From VRUE01 sp963727465 (lineage in GTDB: Bacteria > Actinomycetota > Thermoleophilia > Solirubrobacterales > 70-9), in contig CAVSGL010000012.1 of assembly GCA_963727465.1 (NCBI GenBank), forward strand, positions 186,001-250,000: DNA of 64,000 nucleotides, written 5' to 3'. A program made the translations under genes and the position numbers. How positions within the stretch are numbered: position 1 is the stretch's first letter; the number at the start of each line of letters is the position of its first letter. The notes below the pieces were generated by a model, which saw only the letters and a program-made list of their open reading frames with translations, searched no databases and had not been told where the DNA came from. This document shows, piece by piece, positions 26,949 to 35,561 of the stretch.

Positions 26949-27451
26949 GGGAAGTCACTTCCTTCCTGTGCCGGGCCCGGGGCTGTTTGCGCAGCGCTCG
27001 GGCCGTTTTTATGTTGAAAAGAAAGCTAACGAACGTCTCGGACGGTACGTTCCTCCGGGTTCCGGCCTCATAATCGGACTGTCCGGGTGTCGATCGGTTC
27101 TTCGAGTCGCTTCCAGCTCGCCGTCCGTCCAACCGCGAGGACTTTCTCGGCGAGCTATACGACTCGCTGCCTTCGAAGTACGCCAAGCAGGCAGAGGCGA
27201 TCTACCTGCGTTATGCGGGTGTGGTTGATACGCAGACAACGTAGTTCCCGGCACGCCGCGAACGTATGAAATGCAACGTCTACAGCGCGCAATCAGGCTG
27301 TGATCACGCGGTCGATGGGGCGCTGCCATGCCATGTGTAATGATTTGTCTGTGATCTACGTCGAAGGCAAACGCGCCTATCGCAGTGGACCCGAGGGTCC
27401 GCCCAAGCCCATACGGCCCAGTCCGATGCAACCGGCTGAGGCGCGGCCGAC
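26949..27451. other. 503-base region without an intact gene
   Basis: Apart from the interrupted reading frame at 27011-27244, I see no convincing gene. A 34-codon plus-strand frame (27351-27455, proline-rich) is too weak to call. Base composition is lower in GC than around it, which with the broken frame suggests a decayed insertion between the ATPase region and the end-joining genes. Confidence 0.5.
27011..27244 (+). pseudogene. Small gene with one in-frame TAA stop
   Basis: One frame, 78 codons long, broken only by TAA at 27071-27073. Before it: MLKRKLTNVSDGTFLRVPAS. After it: 56 residues with normal protein-like composition, including RFFESLPARRPSNREDFLGE and KQAEAIYLRYAGVV, ending at TAG 27242-27244. 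The downstream part has no start codon of its own. Either a recently inactivated gene of unknown function, or the stop is read through. No homologue recognised. Confidence 0.4.
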
Positions 27452-28372
27452 CTAAAGCTCCGGCAGCTTCTGCTCCAGCTCGAGCACGGGGGCGAAGAGG
27501 TCGCCGTGTTGCTCGATTCGCTCGATGACCTCGCCGGCTTCGAAGACGAGGGAGCCGGCGTCGGCTTTGTCGGCGGCGTGGGTGACCTCGTCCCAGGTCA
27601 CCGGGGTCGAGGCGGTGGGATGGTCGCGGGCGCGCAGGGAGTAGACGGAGATCGTCGTCTTGCGCTGGTGGTTCTGGGACCAGTCGACGAAGACCTTGCC
27701 CTCGCGTTCGACCTTCTTCATCTTCGAGACGACCTCGTCGGGGGTCTGCTTCTCCAGCAGCTGGGCGATCGCTTTGGCGAAGGGTTTGGTGATCTCGTAG
27801 GAGGTGTCCCTGCGGTTCAGCGGCACGTAGACCTGAAGGCCCTTCGAGCCGGAGGTCTTGGGGAAGCACTCGAGGCCGAAGTGGTCGAACATCTCCCGCA
27901 GGCGCAGGGCGACGCGGCAGCACTCGACGATGTCGGCCGGCGGGCCGGGGTCGAGGTCGAAGGCGAGCACGGTCGGGCGTTTCGGCGCCCGCGAGAGCGA
28001 GAGCGATGGGTGGAGCTCGATCGCCGCGAGCTGCGCCATCCAGATCAGCGTCGGCAGGCTGTCGCAGACGCAGAAGTCGATCTTGCCGGCGTGCGGACCG
28101 GCTTCGACCCGCGCGGTCTTCACCCACCTGGGCCGGTGCTTGGGGCAGCGCTTCTCGAAGAAGGCGGCGTCGAGGTCGTCGACGCCTTCGGGGAAGCGGC
28201 GCAGGGTGACGGCGCGCCCGCTCAGGTGGGGGACGATCGCGTCCGCGACCTTGGCGTAGTAGTCGACCACCTCGCCCTTGGTGAAGCCGGCCTCCGGGTA
28301 GAGCACCTTGTCGAGGTTGGTCAGCTTCAGCTCGCGGCCGTCGACCTCGACCTGGCGGCTGTCACCGGCCAC
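27452..28372 (-). CDS. ligD: LigD-type polymerase/primase of non-homologous end joining
   Basis: 306 residues forming only the polymerase (PolDom) domain of LigD, of the archaeo-eukaryotic primase fold. Motifs: LTNLDKVLYPEAGFTKGEVVDYY (opening block, quoted in part elsewhere), AVTLRRFPEGVD, the metal-binding AFDLDPGP, the SGSKGLQVYVPL block and VFVDWSQNH. It fills gaps and adds nucleotides during end joining with Ku. The ligase and nuclease domains are not present and must be encoded elsewhere if used. Its start is three bases from the end of ku, so the two are one operon. Confidence 0.93.
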   Translation of the reverse strand: MAGDSRQVEVDGRELKLTNLDKVLYPEAGFTKGEVVDYYAKVADAIVPHLSGRAVTLRRFPEGVDDLDAAFFEKRCPKHRPRWVKTARVEAGPHAGKIDFCVCDSLPTLIWMAQLAAIELHPSLSLSRAPKRPTVLAFDLDPGPPADIVECCRVALRLREMFDHFGLECFPKTSGSKGLQVYVPLNRRDTSYEITKPFAKAIAQLLEKQTPDEVVSKMKKVEREGKVFVDWSQNHQRKTTISVYSLRARDHPTASTPVTWDEVTHAADKADAGSLVFEAGEVIERIEQHGDLFAPVLELEQKLPEL

Positions 28373-28375
28373 GGC

Positions 28376-29266
28376 CTATTTCGGGGCTTTGGCTTTTTTG
28401 CCGGACGAGGCGCGCTTTTCCGCGGCTTTGGTCCTTTTCGCGCCGCCGCGCGTTTTCGCCTTCGCCGTGCCGCCCTTGCGCTCTTTCACCGCGGCGATGC
28501 TCTGCTCGAGCGCGCTCATCAGGTCCGGCGCCGCGGTCGGCTGCGGCGCCTCGGTCTCCGGCGCCTCGAGCACGTCCTTGCCCTCGGCCTTGCGTTCGAT
28601 CAGCGCCAGCAGCTGCTCGCGGTACTCGTCGCGGTAGGCGGCCGGGTCGAATTTCGTCGTCAGCGACTCGATCAGCTGCTCGGCCATCGCGACCTCTTTC
28701 TTCGCCACCTTCTGCTCGCCCTCGGGCAGCACGTCCTCGAGTTCGGACGGCGCCACGACCTCGTCGGCGAAGCGCATCGTCGTCAGGGTCAGCACGCCGT
28801 CGCCGGGGCGCAGCGCCGCGAGGTGCTCCTTGTTGCGGAAGACGAAGCGGGCGATCGCCACCTTGCCCGACTCCTGCATCGCCCTGGCGAGCAGCGAGTA
28901 GGCCTTCTCGGCGCCCTCGGCCGGTCCCAGGTAGTAGGGGCTGTCGAAGTAGATCGGGTCGATCTGGTCGAGGTCGACGAAGTCCTGCACCTCGATCGCC
29001 CGCGTCCTCTCGGGCGCCAGCGCCTCCAGCTCGTCCTTGCTCAGCGGCACGTAGCGGTCGGCGGTGATCTCGAAGGCTTTGACGATCTCGCCGTAGGGGA
29101 CCTCTTCGTCGGTGCCCTCGGCGACGCGCCGGTTGCGGATCCGCGCCCCGTCGGACTCGCGGATCTGGCGCAGGGCGATGTCGCGCCGGGCGACGGCGCT
29201 GTAGAGCCTGACGGGCACGTTGAGCAGCCCGAAGCTGATCGTTCCGGTCCAGATCGCTCTCGGCAT
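28376..29266 (-). CDS. ku: Ku DNA end-binding protein
   Basis: 296 residues. The prokaryotic Ku core begins RAIWTGTISFGLLNVPVRLY and continues through the bridge and pillar (VQDFVDLDQIDPIYFDSPYY, VLTLTTMRFADEV). The last 40 residues are Lys/Ala-rich (AKAKTRGGAKRTKAAEKRAS and on), the extended tail known in mycobacterial Ku that slides on DNA and helps bridge ends. Ku recruits LigD to double-strand breaks. It is the first gene of the ku-ligD operon and divergent from fetA. Confidence 0.96.
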   Translation of the reverse strand: MPRAIWTGTISFGLLNVPVRLYSAVARRDIALRQIRESDGARIRNRRVAEGTDEEVPYGEIVKAFEITADRYVPLSKDELEALAPERTRAIEVQDFVDLDQIDPIYFDSPYYLGPAEGAEKAYSLLARAMQESGKVAIARFVFRNKEHLAALRPGDGVLTLTTMRFADEVVAPSELEDVLPEGEQKVAKKEVAMAEQLIESLTTKFDPAAYRDEYREQLLALIERKAEGKDVLEAPETEAPQPTAAPDLMSALEQSIAAVKERKGGTAKAKTRGGAKRTKAAEKRASSGKKAKAPK

Positions 29267-29366
29267 CAGGGGGTCACCTACCCGGATTCTGGCAGCGATT
29301 CACGGGCGCGGGGCGCGGCGGGCGCCGCGCGAGAGGCTTCTTGCGCGGGTGCGGGATCATGCCCGG

Positions 29367-30023
29367 GTGCTGTTCGAGCTTCGCGACGTCAGCCTCACCC
29401 GCGGCGAGCGCCGCGTGCTCGACGCGGTCGGCGCCGACATCCACGCCGGCGCGACCGCGATCGTCGGCCCCTCCGGGGCCGGCAAGTCGACCCTGTTGCG
29501 CCTGCTCAACCGCCTCGCCGACCCCGACGCCGGCACGATCTCCTACTGCGGCCGGCCCTTGCCGGAGTACGACCCGCTGGCGCTGCGGCGCGAGGTCTCA
29601 CTGGTCCCCCAGCTGCCCTCGCTGCTGCCGGGGACGGTCGAGTCGAACCTCGCCTACGCGGCGCGCCTGGCGGGCAAGCGGCTCGATGCCGCCGGCCGCC
29701 TCGCCCACGCCGGCCTCGGCGCCGAGTTCGCCGCGCGCGACGTCGCCGAGCTCTCGGTCGGCGAGCGGCAGCGGACGATGCTGGCGCGGGCGCTCGCGCA
29801 GGAGCCCGCCGTGCTGCTGCTCGACGAGCCGACCTCGGCGCTCGACCGCGAGGCGCGCGATGCGGTCGAGGCGACGCTGAACCGGCTGCGCGACGAGCTC
29901 GAGCTCTCGCTCGTCGTCGTCAGCCACGACCCCGAGCAGGCGCGGCGGCTCGCCTCCCGCGCCGTGCGCCTCGAGGCCGGCCGGGTCGTCGCCTGCGGCG
30001 CGCTCGAGCAGGCGCTCGCCTGA
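29367..30023 (+). CDS. ABC transporter ATP-binding protein, FetA-like
   Basis: 218 residues from the GTG at 29367 (another in-frame GTG lies at 29349). Walker A GPSGAGKST, Q loop LVPQLPSLLPGTV, signature ELSVGERQR, Walker B VLLLDEPTSALD, switch His in VVVSHDPEQ. The permease that follows after one base belongs to the FetB family, so this is probably the ATPase of a FetAB-type exporter, linked in E. coli to iron export and oxidative stress resistance. The assignment depends on the partner. Confidence 0.85.
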   Translation: MLFELRDVSLTRGERRVLDAVGADIHAGATAIVGPSGAGKSTLLRLLNRLADPDAGTISYCGRPLPEYDPLALRREVSLVPQLPSLLPGTVESNLAYAARLAGKRLDAAGRLAHAGLGAEFAARDVAELSVGERQRTMLARALAQEPAVLLLDEPTSALDREARDAVEATLNRLRDELELSLVVVSHDPEQARRLASRAVRLEAGRVVACGALEQALA

Positions 30024-30024
30024 G

Positions 30025-30798
30025 ATGACCACCTCGATCCACCTCTCGCTCGGCCAGGTCGCGGCGGCGCTCGCCCTCGTCGCCCTCGCCGCGGCGATCT
30101 CGCGCTGGCGCCGCACGGACCTCGAGCGCGACATCGTCGTCGCCACCGTGCGCTCCTTCGTGCAGCTCACCGCGATCGGCTACGCGATCAAGCTGATCTT
30201 CGAGGCGGACACGATCTGGCTGGTGCTGGCGCTGCTCGCGGTGATGGTCGTCTTCGGCGCCTTCACCGCCCGCAGCCGCGCGAAGAAGGTTCCCGGCGCC
30301 TTCTGGCCGCTGCTGATCGGGCTGACGATCGCCGCCGCGACGACGCTCGGCCTCGTCGTCGCGCTCGGCATCTTCGACCCGACGCCTCGCTATCTGGTCC
30401 CGGTCGGCGGCATGGTGATCGGCAACGCGATGACCGCCTCCGCGGTGGCGCTCAACCGGCTCGGCGACGAGGTGAGCGAGTCGCGCCCGGCGATCGAGGC
30501 GACGCTGGCGCTCGGCGCGACCGCGCGCGAAGCGGCGGAGCCCTTCGTCCGCCGCGCCCTGCGCTCGGGCACGATCACGCTGGTCGACTCGACCAAGACC
30601 ACCGGCCTGATCTTCTTCCCCGGGACGATGGTCGGCATGCTGCTCGCCGGCGCCGCCCCGACCGACGCCGTCCGCCTCCAGCTCATCCTGCTCTACGCCC
30701 TGCTCGGCAGCGTCGCGATCTCCGCCCTCGTCGCCACCGGCCTCGCCTACCGCAACTTCTTCACCCCGGCCCAGCAGCTGCGCGAGCCGAGCGCCTGA
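30025..30798 (+). CDS. FetB-family ABC transporter permease
   Basis: 257 residues, seven membrane helices. The family (UPF0014) is recognised by RSFVQLTAIGYAIKLIF, the VFGAFTARSRAKK loop, PVGGMVIGNAMTASAVALNR, ALGATAREA and TTGLIFFPGTMVGMLLAG. Known members pair with a FetA ATPase. Separated from the ATPase gene by one base. No iron-responsive operator is visible. Confidence 0.9.
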   Translation: MTTSIHLSLGQVAAALALVALAAAISRWRRTDLERDIVVATVRSFVQLTAIGYAIKLIFEADTIWLVLALLAVMVVFGAFTARSRAKKVPGAFWPLLIGLTIAAATTLGLVVALGIFDPTPRYLVPVGGMVIGNAMTASAVALNRLGDEVSESRPAIEATLALGATAREAAEPFVRRALRSGTITLVDSTKTTGLIFFPGTMVGMLLAGAAPTDAVRLQLILLYALLGSVAISALVATGLAYRNFFTPAQQLREPSA

Positions 30799-30865
30799 CC
30801 GGGCCGGGGCGATCCACTTCTCCTATTTTGCGGCTCGACGTTTCGCAGGCGTCCGCAACCACGCC

Positions 30866-30871
30866 TAGAGT
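30866..30871 (+). promoter_or_regulatory. -10 box of the restriction-modification operon
   Basis: TAGAGT ends eight bases before the ATG at 30880. Confidence 0.45.
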
Positions 30872-30879
30872 GATTCGCG

Positions 30880-31158
30880 ATGACTGCTGCAGAGCAACGT
30901 CGCGAGGAAGCCCACTTCCGCAAGGTCGAGGGGGCGATGCTCCACGTCGAAGACGCAGCCCGCAGGCTCGACGAAGCAGCGAAGGAGCTGAAGAAGGAGG
31001 GCGCCGCGCCGCATCTGGTGGCAGCGCTGGAAACGGCCGCTGGGGCCGTTCGCGCCGATCATTCTCGCCTGGTCAAGTCGGTCTACTGGGGTGCGCCAAG
31101 CAGCGAGCAGGGTGAGCTGATCGCCCCCGGCGACGAGCAGCAGCGCCTCGCGTCCTAG
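30880..31158 (+). CDS. Small helical protein preceding the RM enzyme
   Basis: 92 residues, mostly alpha-helical and charged (EEAHFRKVEGAMLHVEDAARR, quoted in part, then LDEAAKELKKEG), probably a coiled coil or helical bundle. It ends nine bases before the restriction-modification gene and shares its promoter. No known family. Its place suggests a control or accessory protein for that enzyme, although it has no HTH of the usual C-protein kind. Confidence 0.6.
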   Translation: MTAAEQRREEAHFRKVEGAMLHVEDAARRLDEAAKELKKEGAAPHLVAALETAAGAVRADHSRLVKSVYWGAPSSEQGELIAPGDEQQRLAS

Positions 31159-31167
31159 CAGGCGCGA

Positions 31168-33864
31168 ATGCCCCTGACCGGCGAAGAGATCAGGGCGAAC
31201 CTGACGCGCTTCGTCGCGCACTGGAGCATCCGCGACGGCTACGAGCGCGGAGAGGCGCAGACCTTCCTGACCGAGCTCTTCGCCTGTTACGGGCAGCGAC
31301 TCTCCGACGTCGCGAAGTTCGAGCAGTTCCAGTCCGGCGGTTTCGTCGACCTGATCTGGCCCCGGGTCTGCATCTTCGAGATGAAGTCGGCGAGCGAGGC
31401 GGGCAGGCTCGCCAAGCATCGTGAGCAGGCGCTCGGGTACTGGCGGGAGGCCGCAGACGCCGAGAAAGGGGTCCCCGCGCCCGAGTACGTGATTCTTTGC
31501 GCCTTCAAGCGCTTCGAGGTCTGGGAGCCCGGCAAATTCCCGAACGAGCCGCGCGTCAAGTTCGAGCTCGAGGAGCTGCCCGATCGCTATACGTCGCTGC
31601 TCTTCTTGGCCGGCAACGAGCCGGTGTTCAACGCACGGCAGGAGGGAGTCACGCTCGACGCCGTCGGCAAGCTCTCCGAGCTCTTCCACCAGCTCGAGGA
31701 GCGACGAGAGGGCGAGCCGGACGCACGCCGGCGCTTCGTCCTGCAGACGGTCTGGTGCATGTTCGCCGAGGACCTGGGGCAGATTCCGGGGCAGGCCTTC
31801 ACCCGGGTCGTCGATGAACTGATCGCCAACCCCCAGCGCTCCAGCGCCGACGACCTCGGCCTGCTCTTCGAGCACCTCAACGATCCGAGCCCAGAGCGAC
31901 CCAAGCACGGCCTCTACGCGGGCGTTCCCTACGCGAACGGATCGCTTTTCGCCGAACCGAGCCGGATAGACCTGACGCCGGACGAGCTCTCGCTATTGCG
32001 GGAGGTCAGCGCCTCGAACTGGCACGAGGTTCAACCCTCGATCTTCGGATCGCTGCTGGAGGGAGTGTTTGGCCACGCAAGACAGTGGCAGCTCGGCGCC
32101 CACTACACGCACGAGTCCGAGATCCTCAAGATCGTTGAGCCGACGGTCGTCGAGCCCTGGATGGCGAGGATCGATGCGATCGCGACCTACGACGAGGCGC
32201 GCGCGGCGCAGGGTGAGCTGCTCAACTACATCGTCCTCGACCCGGCCTGCGGCTCGGGAAACTTTCTCTACGTCGCCTACCGCGAGCTGCGCAAAATCGA
32301 GGCGAAGCTCGCGGCCCGCGTAACCGAGCTGGCTCAGGCCGAGGGCCGTCCATCGCAGGAGGGGTTGAGCGCCTTCTTCCCCCTGCAGAACATGCGCGGG
32401 ATCGAGATCGAGCAGTTCGGGGTTGACCTCGCGCGGGTCACGCTCTGGATGGGTCACCGGCTCGCGGTCGAGGAACTCGATCTGCACGAGAGCACGCTCC
32501 CACTCGCCGATCTCTCGGGCATTCGCCGCGCCGATGCGCTCAAAGCCGACTGGGGGGAGGCGGACGCGATCATCGGCAACCCGCCCTACCACGGCTCGCA
32601 GAACCTCCGCAAGGAGTTGGGCGAGGACTACGTCGAGTGGCTCAAGCAGGAGTTCGACGCAGGGGTGAAGGACCTCTGCGTCTACTGGTTCCGGCGGGCT
32701 GCCAACGGGATGCGGCCCGGCGATCGCGCCGGGCTGGTCGGGACCAACTCGATCAGCCAGAACCGGGCGCGCGGCGCGAGCCTCAACTACGTGGTGGGGA
32801 AGGGTGGCGTGATCACCGATGCCGTCTCGCGGCAGAAGTGGCCAGGTGAGGCGGTGGTCAACGTCAGCATCGCCAACTGGGTCCAGCAGCCGAGCGAGCC
32901 ACCAGAGCGCTTCGTGCTGGATGGCGAGGAGGTCGAGGGAATCAACACGCGCCTGCGGGAGTCGAAAGTGCAGGTCGAGGAGTACGGACCGCTCTCCCCC
33001 AACAAGGGCCGCTCGTTCCAGGGTCCGATTCCCGCTGGGAATTTCTATCTCGAGCGGGAGGAGGCGGAGGCGATTCTCGCGCGCAACGACGCTGCGTACG
33101 AGGAGGTGGTGCGCCCCTACCTGATCGGCGACGACATCACCGAGGAGCCGAAGCAGAGGCCGCGGCGGTTCATCGTCGACTTCGGTTTCATGCCGCTGGA
33201 GGAGGCGATGAAGTATCCGGCGGCGATCGATCTCGTGCGCGACCGGGTCAAGCCCGAACGCGACCAAAACCGCGACAAGGGATTTCGGAAGCACTGGTGG
33301 CGATTCGGGCGTCCACGCGGAGAGATGCGAGATGCATTGGCTCCGCTCACGCGTTACATCGCGGGGAACCGAATCGGGAAGCGGTTCCTCTTTTGCCGGG
33401 CTGACACCTCGGTCTGCCCTAGCGACCTGACGATCGTTTTCGCCTTCGATGACGACTACTCGATGGGCATTCTCACGTCGTCGACCCACGGCGCGTGGGC
33501 GCATTCAGAGTCTTCGACGCTTGAGGATCGCCCTCGCTATACCCCGACCTCGTGTTTCGAGACCTTCCCCTGGCCCCAGCCCGGTGACGATCTCCGCAAC
33601 GAGATCGGCGAGATCGCCGAGCGCCTGATCGAGCGTCGGCAGGCGATCTGCGTCGAGCACTCGATCGGCCTCACTGACCTCTACAACCAGGTCGACGAAG
33701 GGGCGTGGGCGGATCTGGCGGACCTTCATCGTCGGCTCGACGAGACCGTCGCTCGCGCCTACGGCTGGGACGCGAAGGTGGCGGGCGAACCGCTCGAGAT
33801 CAAGGCGCGGCTGGCGGCCCTGCACGCCGAGATCCTGGGCGGCGCCTCGTACGAGCCGTTCTGA
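31168..33864 (+). CDS. Type IIL (MmeI-like) restriction-modification enzyme
   Basis: 898 residues combining nuclease, adenine methyltransferase and target recognition in one chain. N-terminal PD-ExK-type site: D61 in GGFVDLIWP and E71-M-K73 in FEMKS. Helical spacer to about residue 310. Gamma-class N6-adenine methyltransferase: SAM motif DPACGSGNFLY (from D358) and catalytic IIGNPPYHGSQ (N471). The region from about residue 590 to 800 should be the target recognition domain; it contains NKGRSFQGPIPAG and ends near CFETFPWPQP. In this class methylation of one strand protects the host, so no separate methylase is needed. All catalytic motifs look intact. Confidence 0.88.
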   Translation: MPLTGEEIRANLTRFVAHWSIRDGYERGEAQTFLTELFACYGQRLSDVAKFEQFQSGGFVDLIWPRVCIFEMKSASEAGRLAKHREQALGYWREAADAEKGVPAPEYVILCAFKRFEVWEPGKFPNEPRVKFELEELPDRYTSLLFLAGNEPVFNARQEGVTLDAVGKLSELFHQLEERREGEPDARRRFVLQTVWCMFAEDLGQIPGQAFTRVVDELIANPQRSSADDLGLLFEHLNDPSPERPKHGLYAGVPYANGSLFAEPSRIDLTPDELSLLREVSASNWHEVQPSIFGSLLEGVFGHARQWQLGAHYTHESEILKIVEPTVVEPWMARIDAIATYDEARAAQGELLNYIVLDPACGSGNFLYVAYRELRKIEAKLAARVTELAQAEGRPSQEGLSAFFPLQNMRGIEIEQFGVDLARVTLWMGHRLAVEELDLHESTLPLADLSGIRRADALKADWGEADAIIGNPPYHGSQNLRKELGEDYVEWLKQEFDAGVKDLCVYWFRRAANGMRPGDRAGLVGTNSISQNRARGASLNYVVGKGGVITDAVSRQKWPGEAVVNVSIANWVQQPSEPPERFVLDGEEVEGINTRLRESKVQVEEYGPLSPNKGRSFQGPIPAGNFYLEREEAEAILARNDAAYEEVVRPYLIGDDITEEPKQRPRRFIVDFGFMPLEEAMKYPAAIDLVRDRVKPERDQNRDKGFRKHWWRFGRPRGEMRDALAPLTRYIAGNRIGKRFLFCRADTSVCPSDLTIVFAFDDDYSMGILTSSTHGAWAHSESSTLEDRPRYTPTSCFETFPWPQPGDDLRNEIGEIAERLIERRQAICVEHSIGLTDLYNQVDEGAWADLADLHRRLDETVARAYGWDAKVAGEPLEIKARLAALHAEILGGASYEPF

Positions 33865-33872
33865 TCGCGGCG

Positions 33873-33878
33873 TACACT
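33873..33878 (+). promoter_or_regulatory. -10 box of leaderless MFS gene
   Basis: TACACT lies seven bases before the GTG at 33886, within the short gap after the RM gene. Confidence 0.5.
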
Positions 33879-33885
33879 CGCTCGG

Positions 33886-35412
33886 GTGTCACGTTCGCAG
33901 CGACTGACGCTGATCGCGGCGATTCTGGGGTCGACGGTCGTCTTCCTCGACTCGACCGTGGTCAACGTCGGCCTGCCGGCGATTGCGGATGACCTCGACG
34001 CGGGGCTGGCCGGCCAGCAGTGGGTGATCGAGGCCTACATGCTGACCCTGGTCTCGCTGCTGCTCGTCGGTGGCTCGCTCGGCGACCAGTTCGGCCGGCG
34101 GCGGATCTTCGTCTTCGGCCTGCTCGGCTTCGGCCTGACCTCGGTGCTGTGCGCGATCGCGCCCTCGGCCGAGTTCCTGATCGCCTCCCGCGCCCTTCAG
34201 GGCATCGCCGGGGCGCTGCTCGTGCCGGGCTCGCTGGCGCTGGTCGCGGCCTGCTTCGAGGGCGCGGCGCGCGGACAGGCGGTCGGCACCTGGACGGCCT
34301 GGACCGGGATCGCGGTCGTGATCGGGCCGGCCGGCGGCGGCGCCCTGGTCGAGGCGCTCTCCTGGCGGGCGATCTTCTGGATCAACGTCCCGCTGATCGT
34401 CTTCACCGCGGTGCTCGCGGTGCGCGGGGTGCGCGAGAGCAGCGACCCCGAGGCGTTCCACGGCGCCGACGTCCCCGGCATCCTGCTCTCGGCGCTCGGG
34501 CTCGGCGGACCGGTCTTCGCCCTGATCGAACAGCCTGGCCGCGGCTGGGGCGACCCGCTGGTGCTGACGCCGCTGCTCGTCGGCCTCGTCTGCCTGGCGC
34601 TCTTTGTCTTGCGCGAGGCGCGCGCCCGCCGCCCGATGCTCGACCTGGCGCTGTTCCGGATCCGCAACTTCTGGGTCGCCAACCTGACCACCTTCGCCGC
34701 CTACGCCGGGCTGATCGCGGGCCTCTTCTTCGTCACGATCTTCCTCCAGCAGGTCGGCGGCTACTCGCCGGTCGAGGCCGGTCTGGCGACCACGCCGGTC
34801 TCGATCGTCCTCTTCCTGCTCTCGCCGCGCTTCGGCAGGCTCGCCTCGGGCACCGGCCCGCGCCTGCCGATGACGGCCGGGCCGGTCGTCGCCGGCGCCG
34901 GCCTGCTGCTGCTCCTGCGCGTCGGCCCCGATGCGGCCTACCTCCCGGACGTCCTGCCGGGCGTGCTCGTCTTCAGCCTCGGCCTCTCGGCGACGGTGGC
35001 GCCGTTGACCGCGACGGTGCTGGACTCGGTCGAGGAGCGCCACGTCGGCATCGCCTCGGGCACCAACAACGGCGTCTCGCGGGTCGCCGGCCTGCTCGCG
35101 ATCGCGGTGCTCGGCGCCGTGATCTCGGCCAGCTTCGACGCGAGCGTCGGCGGCGAAGTCTCCGGCGGTCCGCTGACCGCCGCCGCGCCCGAAGCCTCCA
35201 CCGACGCCTTCCATCTCGGCATCGCCATCGCCGGCCTGCTGATGATCGCCGGCGGCATCGTCGCCGGGTTGGGGATCGTCAATCCCGAGCGAAAGGTCGA
35301 GGTTGAGACGGTGCCCGCCAGCAGCGCCGCCGCCGCCGGCGAGTGTGGCCACGCTGCCGACGCGGACTCAGCTCAGCTCGACACCGTGCCCGCGGCGGTC
35401 GATACCGCTTGA
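33886..35412 (+). CDS. DHA2-family MFS drug exporter (EmrB/QacA-like)
   Basis: 508 residues, 14 membrane helices. TM1 carries the DHA2 motif LDSTVVNVGLPAI. Motif A follows TM2 as GGSLGDQFGRRRIF, and the antiporter motif C lies in IAVVIGPAGGGALVE. The C-terminal 50 residues are soluble and Ala/Ser/Asp-rich. Family members export lipophilic cations and antibiotics by proton exchange. No dedicated regulator is adjacent, and the transcript appears leaderless and monocistronic, ending in the strong terminator downstream. Confidence 0.9.
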   Translation: MSRSQRLTLIAAILGSTVVFLDSTVVNVGLPAIADDLDAGLAGQQWVIEAYMLTLVSLLLVGGSLGDQFGRRRIFVFGLLGFGLTSVLCAIAPSAEFLIASRALQGIAGALLVPGSLALVAACFEGAARGQAVGTWTAWTGIAVVIGPAGGGALVEALSWRAIFWINVPLIVFTAVLAVRGVRESSDPEAFHGADVPGILLSALGLGGPVFALIEQPGRGWGDPLVLTPLLVGLVCLALFVLREARARRPMLDLALFRIRNFWVANLTTFAAYAGLIAGLFFVTIFLQQVGGYSPVEAGLATTPVSIVLFLLSPRFGRLASGTGPRLPMTAGPVVAGAGLLLLLRVGPDAAYLPDVLPGVLVFSLGLSATVAPLTATVLDSVEERHVGIASGTNNGVSRVAGLLAIAVLGAVISASFDASVGGEVSGGPLTAAAPEASTDAFHLGIAIAGLLMIAGGIVAGLGIVNPERKVEVETVPASSAAAAGECGHAADADSAQLDTVPAAVDTA

Positions 35413-35451
35413 GAAGCGGAGCCGAGCCGCCAGGATGAAGGCCACGTGAGT

Positions 35452-35540
35452 CGGGAACGGGTGCCTCTCGAACCGGCGGATGCTCAAAAACGCGGTCTCA
35501 TTAGACCGCGTTTTGTCGGGGCGAGAGGCACCCGTTCCCG
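35452..35540. repeat. Nested inverted repeat with strong terminator, MFS-trpS
   Basis: Perfect 19-bp outer arms 35452-35470 and 35522-35540. Inside is a perfect 12-bp stem (35487-35498 with 35503-35514, loop CATT) flanked by A and T runs: a bidirectional intrinsic terminator. The right outer arm reaches the -35 region of trpS. Confidence 0.85.
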
Positions 35541-35548
35541 GCCCTGAC

Positions 35549-35554
35549 TAGGCT
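35549..35554 (+). promoter_or_regulatory. -10 box of leaderless trpS
   Basis: TAGGCT, seven bases before the GTG at 35562. There is no room for a T-box or trp attenuator. Confidence 0.55.
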
Positions 35555-35561
35555 GCCGCTC

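Noticed and set aside
27351..27455. 34-codon proline-rich frame starting GTG
   Set aside because: Weak -10 box, biased composition, no partner or recognised motif.
35413..35561. T-box leader before trpS
   Set aside because: No T-box motif or specifier loop; the hairpins lie upstream of the apparent transcription start.
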